From assembly GCA_937891215.1 (NCBI GenBank), contig CALAEU010000214.1:1-8353 (forward strand): a stretch of DNA of 8,353 bases, read 5' to 3'. Of the stretch, positions 1-5,134 are shown piece by piece (positions within the stretch are counted from its first letter, which is position 1; every line of letters starts with the position of its first letter). The stretch comes from an uncultured Clostridia bacterium. Lineage in GTDB: Bacteria > Bacillota_A > Clostridia > Oscillospirales > Acutalibacteraceae. The notes beneath the pieces were generated by a model. The model was given only the letters and a program-made list of their open reading frames with translations, ran no database searches and was not told the origin of the DNA. Position numbers and translations under genes: made by a program.

Positions 1-64
1 TAAAACTAGAACAGCTTTTAGCAATAAATTTAGATATAAAAAATTATGGAAATTATAAATGTCT

Positions 65-988
65 TTATGTTCCTGTTAATTTATATTTTGAAAGTTTAGG
101 GTCAACGTCCACCATAAATCCGTTCATTTCGGTATAAAGCTTAAAGCCATCTTCATCAATTTTAATACCGCCCTTATCGCCAAAGAACTCTTTTTTGATT
201 GTGGATTCGCCATTTAAGCTATAGCTTGTTTCAAGAAGTGTTGTGCTTCCGTTATCATAGCGGATAATTGCAGTTGCAAAATCTTCAACGGTGTATGGCT
301 CATCATCTCTTGCGTCTTCTGATTTCCAATCAACATCTGTTTTAAGATGTGTTCTTCCGCCGATTTTGTCCTGTGTAACAGCATATACGGAAACCGGCTT
401 CGGATTACCCATAAGATATCTTGTGAGGTCGATTACATGAACACCAAGGTCAATAACCGGTCCACCTCCCGAAAGCTCCTTATTACAGAACCACGCGCCC
501 GGATTTCCATGTCTTCTTAAATATGTAGCCTTTGCGTAATAAATATCGCCAAAGTAACCCGCATCTATAAAATCTTTCATTACATCTGCGTCGTTACCAT
601 ATCTTCTTACAAAGCCAATCTGAAGAAGTTTATTATTCTTCTTTGCTGCCTCAAGCATTTTTTCTGCCTCAGCTGTATTCATAGCCATTGGTTTTTCGCA
701 GAGAACATTTTTACCAGCATTAAGTGCTGCAATAGTACATTCTGCGTGAGCGCTGTTCCATGTGCAGACACTTACAATGTCAATCTCTGGTAATGCTTTT
801 AACATTTCATCTTTATCTAAAAAGCATCTTTCTTCCGGAACACCATACTTTTCTGCCATTAATTTAAGTTGTTTTTCATTAATATCACAAAAGGCATAAA
901 GTTCAACATTTTCATTTTTTAAATATGCCCCTATGTGTTCGTTACTTATACCACCTGTACCAATAACTGCTGCTTTTAACTTTGCCAT
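65..988 (-). CDS. Gfo/Idh/MocA-family NAD(P)-dependent oxidoreductase, C-terminally short
   Basis: The product is 307 aa and probably a cytosolic sugar or inositol-type dehydrogenase. The Rossmann dinucleotide loop GTGGIS is at residues 10-15, with an acidic residue (CDIN) after strand 2 at 34-37. The family's CEKP motif (Lys99) is at 97-100, and the substrate-domain signature with D180 and H184 (DLGVHVIDL) is at 180-188. I chose ATG 988 because a GGGAG Shine-Dalgarno lies 9 nt upstream; the longer frame to 1036 would run through the promoter region. Family members are usually about 340-380 aa and end with a helix bearing an HFxD-like segment and an AxDG...A.Y.S motif. Here the frame stops just after an LTGT sequence and that ending is absent, so the gene may be truncated or decaying. 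Substrate cannot be inferred. The gene is divergent from the PHP gene and shares a symmetric control region with it. Confidence 0.88.
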   Translation of the reverse strand: MAKLKAAVIGTGGISNEHIGAYLKNENVELYAFCDINEKQLKLMAEKYGVPEERCFLDKDEMLKALPEIDIVSVCTWNSAHAECTIAALNAGKNVLCEKPMAMNTAEAEKMLEAAKKNNKLLQIGFVRRYGNDADVMKDFIDAGYFGDIYYAKATYLRRHGNPGAWFCNKELSGGGPVIDLGVHVIDLTRYLMGNPKPVSVYAVTQDKIGGRTHLKTDVDWKSEDARDDEPYTVEDFATAIIRYDNGSTTLLETSYSLNGESTIKKEFFGDKGGIKIDEDGFKLYTEMNGFMVDVDPKLSKYKLTGT

Positions 989-1026
989 AAAAATACACTC
1001 CCGAATAGAAATTTTTATACAAGGCA

Positions 1027-1055
1027 ATAGTAACATTTTTCAGAAAAATTTTCAA
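1027..1055 (-). promoter_or_regulatory. Candidate promoter of the oxidoreductase gene
   Basis: Read on the minus strand, TTGAAA (1055-1050) and TACTAT (1032-1027) are separated by 17 nt. The -10 box is a modest match. The predicted start would fall near 1020, at the edge of the inverted-repeat arm. An alternative -10, TATAAA at 1019-1014, has no good -35. Confidence 0.4.
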
Positions 1056-1063
1056 TAGTTATA

Positions 1064-1092
1064 TAGACATAAATAGAAAAAAGGTCTATAAT
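1064..1092 (+). promoter_or_regulatory. Sigma-A-type promoter of the PHP-domain gene
   Basis: TAGACA (1064-1069) and a perfect TATAAT (1087-1092) are separated by 17 nt. Transcription would start near 1099, inside the right arm of the inverted repeat, about 26 nt ahead of the ATG at 1125. Its -35 lies only 8 nt from that of the divergent candidate promoter. Confidence 0.62.
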
Positions 1093-1124
1093 CGTATAAT
1101 AATTTCTATTCGGGAGTTTTGGCT

Positions 1125-1817
1125 ATGAGTTATTTATTCGAAATGCATTTACACACAGATGAAGTTAGCAGATGCGCCAGTGTTCCTGCTGAACAGATAG
1201 CAGAATTATATCTTACAACAAATTACAACGGAATTGTTGTGACAGACCATATGAACAGTTCGGCATTTTCTAAAGAACCTTACAAGAATGCTACCTGGGA
1301 AGAAAAAGTTACCCATTTTTTAGAAGGATATAACATACTAAAAGAAAAACTTTCAGACAAAATGGTTGTACTTTTAGGTATGGAAATAAATTTTTACGAA
1401 AGCGAAAACGATTACCTCGTTTATGGAGTAACAGAAGAATTTTTAAGAAGTAACGGCGATTTAATGGCGTATTCACCAGAGAATTTTTCTGAACTTGCTA
1501 AGAAAAATGGCCTTTTATTTTTACAGGCTCACCCATTCAGACGCGGCCTTACTGTTGAAGACTGGGAAATTCTTGACGGATACGAAGTATTTAACGGAAA
1601 CCCAAGACACTATTCTTCAAATCCTATTGCCGAAAGCTGGGCAAAGTACCACAACAAAGACATTGTAGTTGCTGGTTCTGACTTCCACGAGATTGAAGAT
1701 TTGGCGCATGGCGGTGTGATTTTTGAGAATGAAATAAAGTCAAACGATGACCTTGTAAGAGAATTAAAAGCATTAAACTATGAACTTTATAAGACAGATT
1801 TTAAACATACGCGTTAG
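1125..1817 (+). CDS. PHP-domain metal-dependent phosphoesterase-like protein
   Basis: The product is 230 aa and is a stand-alone PHP (polymerase and histidinol phosphatase) domain with no polymerase fused to it. The family's metal-binding motifs are in order: HLH at residues 8-10, DH at 41-42, Glu87 in GMEINF, His136 in QAHPF, and SDFH with D186 and H188. All expected ligands are present, so a metal-dependent phosphatase or phosphodiesterase activity is likely; the substrate is unknown. I chose ATG 1125 because the CGGGAG ribosome binding site at 1111-1116 is 8 nt away, whereas an in-frame TTG at 1119 would be only 2 nt from it. There is no signal peptide, so it is probably cytosolic. It has its own promoter, and the nuclease gene follows after 42 nt with no terminator hairpin between, so the two may be co-transcribed. 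Confidence 0.88.
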   Translation: MSYLFEMHLHTDEVSRCASVPAEQIAELYLTTNYNGIVVTDHMNSSAFSKEPYKNATWEEKVTHFLEGYNILKEKLSDKMVVLLGMEINFYESENDYLVYGVTEEFLRSNGDLMAYSPENFSELAKKNGLLFLQAHPFRRGLTVEDWEILDGYEVFNGNPRHYSSNPIAESWAKYHNKDIVVAGSDFHEIEDLAHGGVIFENEIKSNDDLVRELKALNYELYKTDFKHTR

Positions 1818-1850
1818 AAAATAGGAAACAGGAAGCAGGAAACAGGAGGA
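1813..1850 (+). repeat. Heptamer array (NNYAGGA) spanning PHP stop to nuclease RBS
   Basis: Consecutive seven-base units run GTTAGAA (1813-1819), AATAGGA, AACAGGA, AGCAGGA, AACAGGA (1841-1847), then GGA. The first unit contains the TAG stop codon of the PHP gene. The last one makes AGGAGG (1844-1849), the ribosome binding site 10 nt before the nuclease start. The array is thus both intergenic spacer and translation signal. Confidence 0.75.
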
Positions 1851-1859
1851 ATTCACTTT

Positions 1860-2828
1860 ATGAAAAATCTTAAATTACTGGCAATTTTGTTGGTTGTTTT
1901 GTTGTGTACTGCTTGCGGTGGTAATTCAGGTACGACTGTTACAGAAACAACTACTGAATTGTTTTCAGAAGTAACTACCATAAATGAGGCAACAGAAACA
2001 ATTACAGATGCAGAAACAGTTGTTGTAACTACAGAACAGATTGTTTCTGTAAGTAACATCCCCGAATATTCAGGTAAAGCGTATATTACTCTCAACAACA
2101 ATCAACCTGAATTTACAAATGCTGAAATCACAGAAAAAGCATTTGAAAGTTACAGTAACTTAGACTACCGTGGCAGATGCGGTGTTGCTTTTGCGTGTCT
2201 TGGCATAGAAACAATGCCGACTGAAGAGCGTGGTGAAATCGGAATGATTAAACCGAGTGGATGGCATCTTAAAAAATATGATTGTGTTGATGGTAAATAT
2301 TTATATAACCGATGTCATTTAATCGGGTTTCAGTTATCTGCTGAAAATGCAAACGATAAAAACCTTATAACTGGTACGAGATATTTAAACATCCAGGGAA
2401 TGTTACCATTTGAAAATATGGTTGCAGACTATATTGAAGAAACAAACAACCATGTAATGTACAGAGTTACACCTGTTTTTGAGGGTGAAAACCTTTTATG
2501 TAAAGGCGTTAAAATGGAAGGTTACTCTGTCGAAGATAAAGGCAAAGGCATCTGCTTCAATGTATTTTGTTACAACGCACAACCATCAGTTAAAATTGAT
2601 TATGAAACGGGTGAAAGTTGTCTTATAGTAAAGCCTACTGAAGCAACCACTACAAACGCTGAAAAAATTGAAGTAACATATATTTTAAATATAAACTCTA
2701 AAAAATTTCATTCCCCAGACTGTTCATCAGTTGGAAAGATGGCTGAGAAGAATAAACGAGAGTTCAACGGTGACAGAAGTGAGTTAATTAATGATGGTTA
2801 TTCACCGTGTAAGAGTTGTAATCCATAA
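1860..2828 (+). CDS. Secreted lipoprotein DNA/RNA non-specific endonuclease (EndA/NucA-like)
   Basis: The product is 322 aa. Residues 1-18 form a lipoprotein signal peptide ending CTA-C19, with an unusual Cys at -3. A Thr/Glu-rich linker follows to about residue 58, so the enzyme is probably tethered outside the membrane. The nuclease core spans about 65-250. Its catalytic segment is YNRCHLIG (149-156) with His153 as the expected general base, in place of the classic DRGH. It is followed by NLITGTRYLN, with Asn177 a likely metal ligand, and MLPFEN at 181-186. This fits the Endonuclea_NS_2 group. A separate small domain at about 272-322 carries H284, C288, C317 and C320 (HxxxC...CxxC), a probable zinc site resembling Ada-type metal-binding modules. 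AGGAGG at 1844-1849 supports ATG 1860. Likely roles are nutrient DNA degradation or DNA processing at the surface. Confidence 0.9.
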   Translation: MKNLKLLAILLVVLLCTACGGNSGTTVTETTTELFSEVTTINEATETITDAETVVVTTEQIVSVSNIPEYSGKAYITLNNNQPEFTNAEITEKAFESYSNLDYRGRCGVAFACLGIETMPTEERGEIGMIKPSGWHLKKYDCVDGKYLYNRCHLIGFQLSAENANDKNLITGTRYLNIQGMLPFENMVADYIEETNNHVMYRVTPVFEGENLLCKGVKMEGYSVEDKGKGICFNVFCYNAQPSVKIDYETGESCLIVKPTEATTTNAEKIEVTYILNINSKKFHSPDCSSVGKMAEKNKREFNGDRSELINDGYSPCKSCNP

Positions 2829-2856
2829 GTCAGGAAACAGGAAACAGGAATTAGTA
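2829..2856 (+). repeat. Heptamer array directly after the nuclease stop codon
   Basis: Units are GTCAGGA (2829-2835), AACAGGA, AACAGGA (2843-2849) and ATTAGTA (2850-2856). The array begins at the base after the TAA stop (2826-2828). It shares the NNYAGGA consensus with the arrays at 1813, 2905 and 5105. Confidence 0.75.
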
Positions 2857-2875
2857 GTTTCGCAATAAACAAAAT

Positions 2876-2905
2876 CATCCTATCATTTCAACCAGTGTCT
2901 AGTTG
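2876..2905 (+). repeat. Half copy of the CATCCTATCATTT hairpin repeat
   Basis: CATCCTATCATTT (2876-2888) is identical to the left arm of the hairpin at 2937-2992, but no matching right arm follows. Instead there is a small 7-bp stem with one mismatch (CAACCAG 2889-2895 / CTAGTTG 2899-2905). This looks like a truncated or decayed copy. Confidence 0.6.
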
Positions 2906-2925
2906 TCAGTAATCAGTAGTCAGGA
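2905..2925 (+). repeat. Three-unit heptamer array
   Basis: Units GTCAGTA (2905-2911), ATCAGTA and GTCAGGA (2919-2925) have period 7 and the same family consensus as the other arrays. It lies between the half hairpin and the complete hairpin. Confidence 0.65.
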
Positions 2926-2936
2926 ATGTAAAGGAA

Positions 2937-2992
2937 AACACATCCTATCATTTAAATTGGTTTTGAAACCAACAAAAATGATAGGATGTGTT
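2937..2992. terminator. Bidirectional terminator hairpin between convergent genes
   Basis: The arms are perfect 17-nt inverted repeats: aacacatcctatcattt (2937-2953) and its complement (2976-2992). A second 6-bp stem sits inside (TTGGTT 2957-2962 / AACCAA 2967-2972) around a TTGA loop. It lies 7 nt beyond the stop of the leucine-rich protein gene on the minus strand, where the hairpin is followed by a short T run (GTGTTTTCC). It also follows the nuclease gene on the plus strand. Termination in both directions is inferred. A close relative is at 5043-5093. Confidence 0.75.
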
Positions 2993-2999
2993 ATTTGCT

Positions 3000-4625
3000 T
3001 TATGATAACGCTTTATTGGCGATTGCACCTAAATCATTCTCTGTAATTTCGCCATCAGTTGCCATATCACCCGCTAAAAATGAACTATGGGATAAAATCA
3101 TGTTCCCTGTTCCTGCTAACTCAACTACCATACAATCAAGAACATCACAAACACCATCACCATTCACATCACCTTTTACAACAAGTGTATGTTCTTTTAA
3201 TGTTACTCCATCCTTGTCTTTGATTTCAAGTTTAGTACCTGTACTATAAACGCCATTATATTTTGGTTTTACAGAAACAGTATACTCATCAACCGGAGTT
3301 ACAAATTTTTGGATTTCAGCTTTTTCTATATTATCAACTACAAACATTCCATCAACAAACTCTGCATTTTTCACATCAACAGAATATATAGTTGATATAT
3401 CAATAAAGTCAAATCCTTTTTGGTTGGCAACATCTTCTGCTTGTGTACCCGGCACACCTACAATAGTAATTGTTTTACCTATTTGTAAACCCGAAATCTG
3501 AGTAACACTTTCTGGTATTACTATTCTTTGTAAATTTGAATTTGTGTTCAAACCCAAATAATTTATGAAAATATTTGAAATCTTTTTAACTGTATCAGGT
3601 ACAACTATTGTTTCTACATTTACCACTATATTTCGAGAATCCTTAAAATCAAGTGACACAACTGTTTTACCGTCGATTTCTGATGGGATAACAACATTTT
3701 TCTCTTCACTATTGAAATAATCGTACACACAAATATTACCATCATCCAATTCTTTGTAACCCCACACACTCTTACCACAGTTATCGCAGCAATCCCCGAC
3801 ATATCTATGTTCGTTCTGAACTCTGTTTACTAACCATGAATAACCACAAGAACAGTCTGCCTTTACTGTATCTATACAAAAGGCTGTTGTGCTTTTATAT
3901 GTTACGGTATGTTCTTTGCAATTATAATGAATAAATGGTGTACATTCATCTGAAAAAGCACCATTACTAATTTCAATTTCTGCCACAGTTTCTTCTGTAG
4001 CAACATAATATATATGTTTCAGATTATCATTATCACCGAAAGCATTCACACCAATTTTTTTTACAGATTTAGGAATTGTTATAGTTTTTATGCTATTACA
4101 ATTCGCAAAAACATGAGGATTAATTTTTGTTATTCCGTCTGGTATAACTAAATCTTCAACAAGCTTCCCGTTAAGATATAATTCAGAACCTGAGCCAAAT
4201 GGTAAAGTATATAATGGATTTGATTGATTGTTGCTGAATTCAATATTACACCAATTTACAAGACTTTTTATATATACCTTTTGAGTTCCTTGATGAGCAA
4301 AACCATCACCTGTCATTTTCTTTACAGTTTCCGGAATTGTAATAGAAACCACATTTACACCCTTAAATACATTTGTATCTATTTCCACTAACGATAAGTA
4401 CGGTGCCTTTGAAAAATCAGGAAATGCAGGTATCTCAACAATATTTCCACCCTCAGCTGCATTATAACCTATAAGAATATACCCATTACCCTCTTCGTTT
4501 AACTTAAAAGTGAATTGCCCGAAAACTACTATATCTTCCGTATTTTCTGTTGCACTTACCGGAATACTGAAACAAAGACTGATAACAAAACAAAGAACTA
4601 AAATCAAACTTATTTTCTTTTTCAT
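3000..4625 (-). CDS. Secreted BspA-type leucine-rich repeat protein with C-terminal dockerin
   Basis: The product is 541 aa. Residues 1-25 form a signal peptide (MKKK, hydrophobic core, VSA cleavage site). Residues about 60-235 hold BspA/LRR_5-type repeats (VSITIPETVKKM, LVIPDGITKI, ITIPKSVKKIGVNAF). A Cys-rich insert at about 235-290 has CSCG (258-261) and CCDNC (279-283). A second repeat block spans about 305-410 and ends VPGTQAEDVANQKGFDF. A linker domain follows at about 413-484, then a dockerin at 485-541. Calcium loop 1 (D486, N488, D490, D494, D497) is canonical. Loop 2 (D520-D531) has Ala522 where Asn or Asp is usual. A dockerin implies docking to a cohesin-bearing scaffold or cell-surface protein; the LRRs suggest binding rather than catalysis. 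ATG 4625 has AGGGGG 7 nt upstream. Confidence 0.87.
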   Translation of the reverse strand: MKKKISLILVLCFVISLCFSIPVSATENTEDIVVFGQFTFKLNEEGNGYILIGYNAAEGGNIVEIPAFPDFSKAPYLSLVEIDTNVFKGVNVVSITIPETVKKMTGDGFAHQGTQKVYIKSLVNWCNIEFSNNQSNPLYTLPFGSGSELYLNGKLVEDLVIPDGITKINPHVFANCNSIKTITIPKSVKKIGVNAFGDNDNLKHIYYVATEETVAEIEISNGAFSDECTPFIHYNCKEHTVTYKSTTAFCIDTVKADCSCGYSWLVNRVQNEHRYVGDCCDNCGKSVWGYKELDDGNICVYDYFNSEEKNVVIPSEIDGKTVVSLDFKDSRNIVVNVETIVVPDTVKKISNIFINYLGLNTNSNLQRIVIPESVTQISGLQIGKTITIVGVPGTQAEDVANQKGFDFIDISTIYSVDVKNAEFVDGMFVVDNIEKAEIQKFVTPVDEYTVSVKPKYNGVYSTGTKLEIKDKDGVTLKEHTLVVKGDVNGDGVCDVLDCMVVELAGTGNMILSHSSFLAGDMATDGEITENDLGAIANKALS

Positions 4626-4659
4626 ACATTTTCCCCCTGTTAGATAAATTAAAATACCC

Positions 4660-4669
4660 AAATTCTGCC
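4660..4669. promoter_or_regulatory. Possible extra half-operator in the leader of the LRR-dockerin gene
   Basis: AAATTCTGCC matches ten consecutive bases of the right-arm sequence of the palindrome at 4744-4791, read on the opposite strand as GGCAGAATTT. It would lie in the 5' leader downstream of the predicted minus-strand start. A ten-base match in AT-rich DNA is weak evidence alone. Confidence 0.3.
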
Positions 4670-4682
4670 TTATTATATTTTT

Positions 4683-4711
4683 ATAATAACATTATATTAT
4701 ATTTTTGGCAA
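4683..4711 (-). promoter_or_regulatory. Candidate promoter of the LRR-dockerin gene
   Basis: On the minus strand TTGCCA (4711-4706) and TATTAT (4688-4683) are separated by 17 nt. Start would be near 4676, giving a leader of about 50 nt. The surrounding TATAAT-like sequence offers alternative -10 boxes, so the exact element is uncertain. Confidence 0.5.
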
Positions 4712-4743
4712 CATTTTTTTGTGTTTCACCCCTTTTTTCTTTA

Positions 4744-4791
4744 TTATGCCATAAATCCTGCCAAATATCAATGGCAGAATTTATGGCATAA
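4744..4791. promoter_or_regulatory. 20-bp inverted repeat, probable operator of the XRE repressor
   Basis: The arms are 4744-4763 (TTATGCCATAAATCCTGCCA) and 4772-4791. They match at 19 of 20 positions around an 8-nt AT-rich centre. The palindrome lies 24 nt upstream of the XRE start codon and overlaps a weak plus-strand promoter candidate (TTGTGT 4719-4724, 17 nt, TATTAT 4742-4747). Small XRE repressors commonly autoregulate through such sites, so operator function is likely. A Rho-independent terminator is less likely because the T tract is missing on both sides. Confidence 0.65.
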
Positions 4792-4794
4792 TAT

Positions 4795-4813
4795 AATTAT
4801 CAAGGTGATAATT
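4795..4813 (+). promoter_or_regulatory. Small inverted repeat framing the XRE ribosome binding site
   Basis: AATTATC (4795-4801) and GATAATT (4807-4813) flank AAGGT. This places the AAGGTG Shine-Dalgarno, 7 nt before ATG 4815, in the loop and edge of a 7-bp stem. It could be a second repressor site or modulate translation; it is short and AT-rich, so chance is possible. Confidence 0.4.
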
Positions 4814-4814
4814 T

Positions 4815-5036
4815 ATGATTTATAAAAGAATTCGTGATTTAAGGGAAGATAATGACCTTACACAGCAAAATTTAGCAGATGAATTACACATAAACAGAAG
4901 AACATATTCAGCTTATGAAAACGGCATAAATTCTATGACACCAGAAACGCTTATTAAAATTGCAAAATTTTACAATGTCAGTGTAGATTATTTATTAGGT
5001 CTTACTGATATTGATAAACCCTATCCACCAAAATAA
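4815..5036 (+). CDS. Small XRE-family helix-turn-helix transcriptional regulator
   Basis: The product is 73 aa and is almost entirely one HTH_3 (Cro/C1-type) domain. Residues 4-60 hold the five-helix fold: IRDLREDNDLTQQNLADEL (6-24) includes the first helix and the scaffold helix of the HTH, HINRRTYSAYENG (25-37) includes the recognition helix, and the end is the typical VSVDYLLGLTD (55-65). No sensor or effector domain is present, so it is likely a compact DNA-binding repressor acting as a dimer. The start at 4815 has AAGGTG 7 nt upstream. It is divergent from the LRR-dockerin gene, and the gap contains a long palindrome, so it probably controls itself and possibly the neighbour. It is not obviously part of a toxin-antitoxin or phage module, since no partner gene is adjacent. 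Confidence 0.9.
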   Translation: MIYKRIRDLREDNDLTQQNLADELHINRRTYSAYENGINSMTPETLIKIAKFYNVSVDYLLGLTDIDKPYPPK

Positions 5037-5042
5037 AAGAAA

Positions 5043-5103
5043 ACTTCCTATCATTTAAAGTTGGTTTTCACATCAACAAAAATGATAGGATGTATTTTTT
5101 ATT
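5043..5103. terminator. Bidirectional terminator hairpin, second copy of the repeat
   Basis: The outer stem TCCTATCATTT (5046-5056) / AAATGATAGGA (5080-5090) is perfect. It extends weakly to 5043/5093 past one mismatch. An inner stem GTTGGT (5060-5065) / ATCAAC (5072-5077) contains one G-T pair. On the plus strand a TATTTTTTATT tract (5093-5103) follows, typical of intrinsic termination for the XRE gene. On the minus strand GTTTTCTTTTATTTT follows, suiting the DUF2804 gene. Compared with the 2937-2992 copy, the inner stem differs in sequence but keeps pairing. Confidence 0.82.
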
Positions 5104-5104
5104 A

Positions 5105-5134
5105 TTCTAGTTCCTAATTCCTAGCCCCTGACTC
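5105..5134 (-). repeat. Heptamer array directly after the DUF2804 stop codon
   Basis: On the minus strand, immediately past the TGA (5135-5133), the units are GTCAGGG (5132-5126), GCTAGGA, ATTAGGA and ACTAGAA (5111-5105). They match the NNYAGGA family and start with GTCAGG, as the array after the nuclease gene does. The TACATCC hairpin follows after a short A/T spacer. Confidence 0.7.

Larger units (their letters stand above)
997..1117. promoter_or_regulatory. Symmetric divergent control region with 24-nt inverted arms
   Basis: The arms are 997-1020 and 1094-1117. The outer 17 nt of each arm (aatttctattcgggagt read towards each gene) are identical, and the full 24 nt differ at one position. 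Each arm ends with the GGGAG ribosome binding site of its own gene and begins just downstream of that gene's predicted -10 box. The arms therefore form near-identical 5' leaders for the oxidoreductase and the PHP gene. They could be paired operators at +1, a shared untranslated-leader element, or the residue of an inverted duplication. The repeat is seen directly; its function is inferred. Confidence 0.8.

Noticed and set aside
989..1036. Upstream start extension of the oxidoreductase (MLLLPCIKISIRECIF)
   Set aside because: It runs through the inverted-repeat leader, has no ribosome binding site, and the Rossmann fold begins at the ATG at 988 preceded by GGGAG.
1119..1124. TTG start for the PHP protein
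   Set aside because: It is only 2 nt from the Shine-Dalgarno; ATG 1125 has normal spacing and the mature motif HLH starts at once after it.
1813..1850. CRISPR or tandem-repeat array
   Set aside because: Units are 7 nt with no unique spacers; too short and degenerate for CRISPR.
1853..2101. Minus-strand 82-aa open frame
   Set aside because: It is opposite the nuclease signal peptide and Thr-rich linker; low complexity, no own ribosome binding site, no recognisable domain.
2986..3249. Plus-strand 87-aa open frame
   Set aside because: It mirrors the dockerin region of the LRR gene and is an antisense shadow.
4744..4791. Intrinsic terminator
   Set aside because: The long palindrome has no adjoining T tract and sits between divergent promoters, so an operator is more likely.
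4815..5036. Antitoxin or phage repressor module
   Set aside because: No toxin, integrase or phage gene is adjacent; a stand-alone regulator is the simpler reading.
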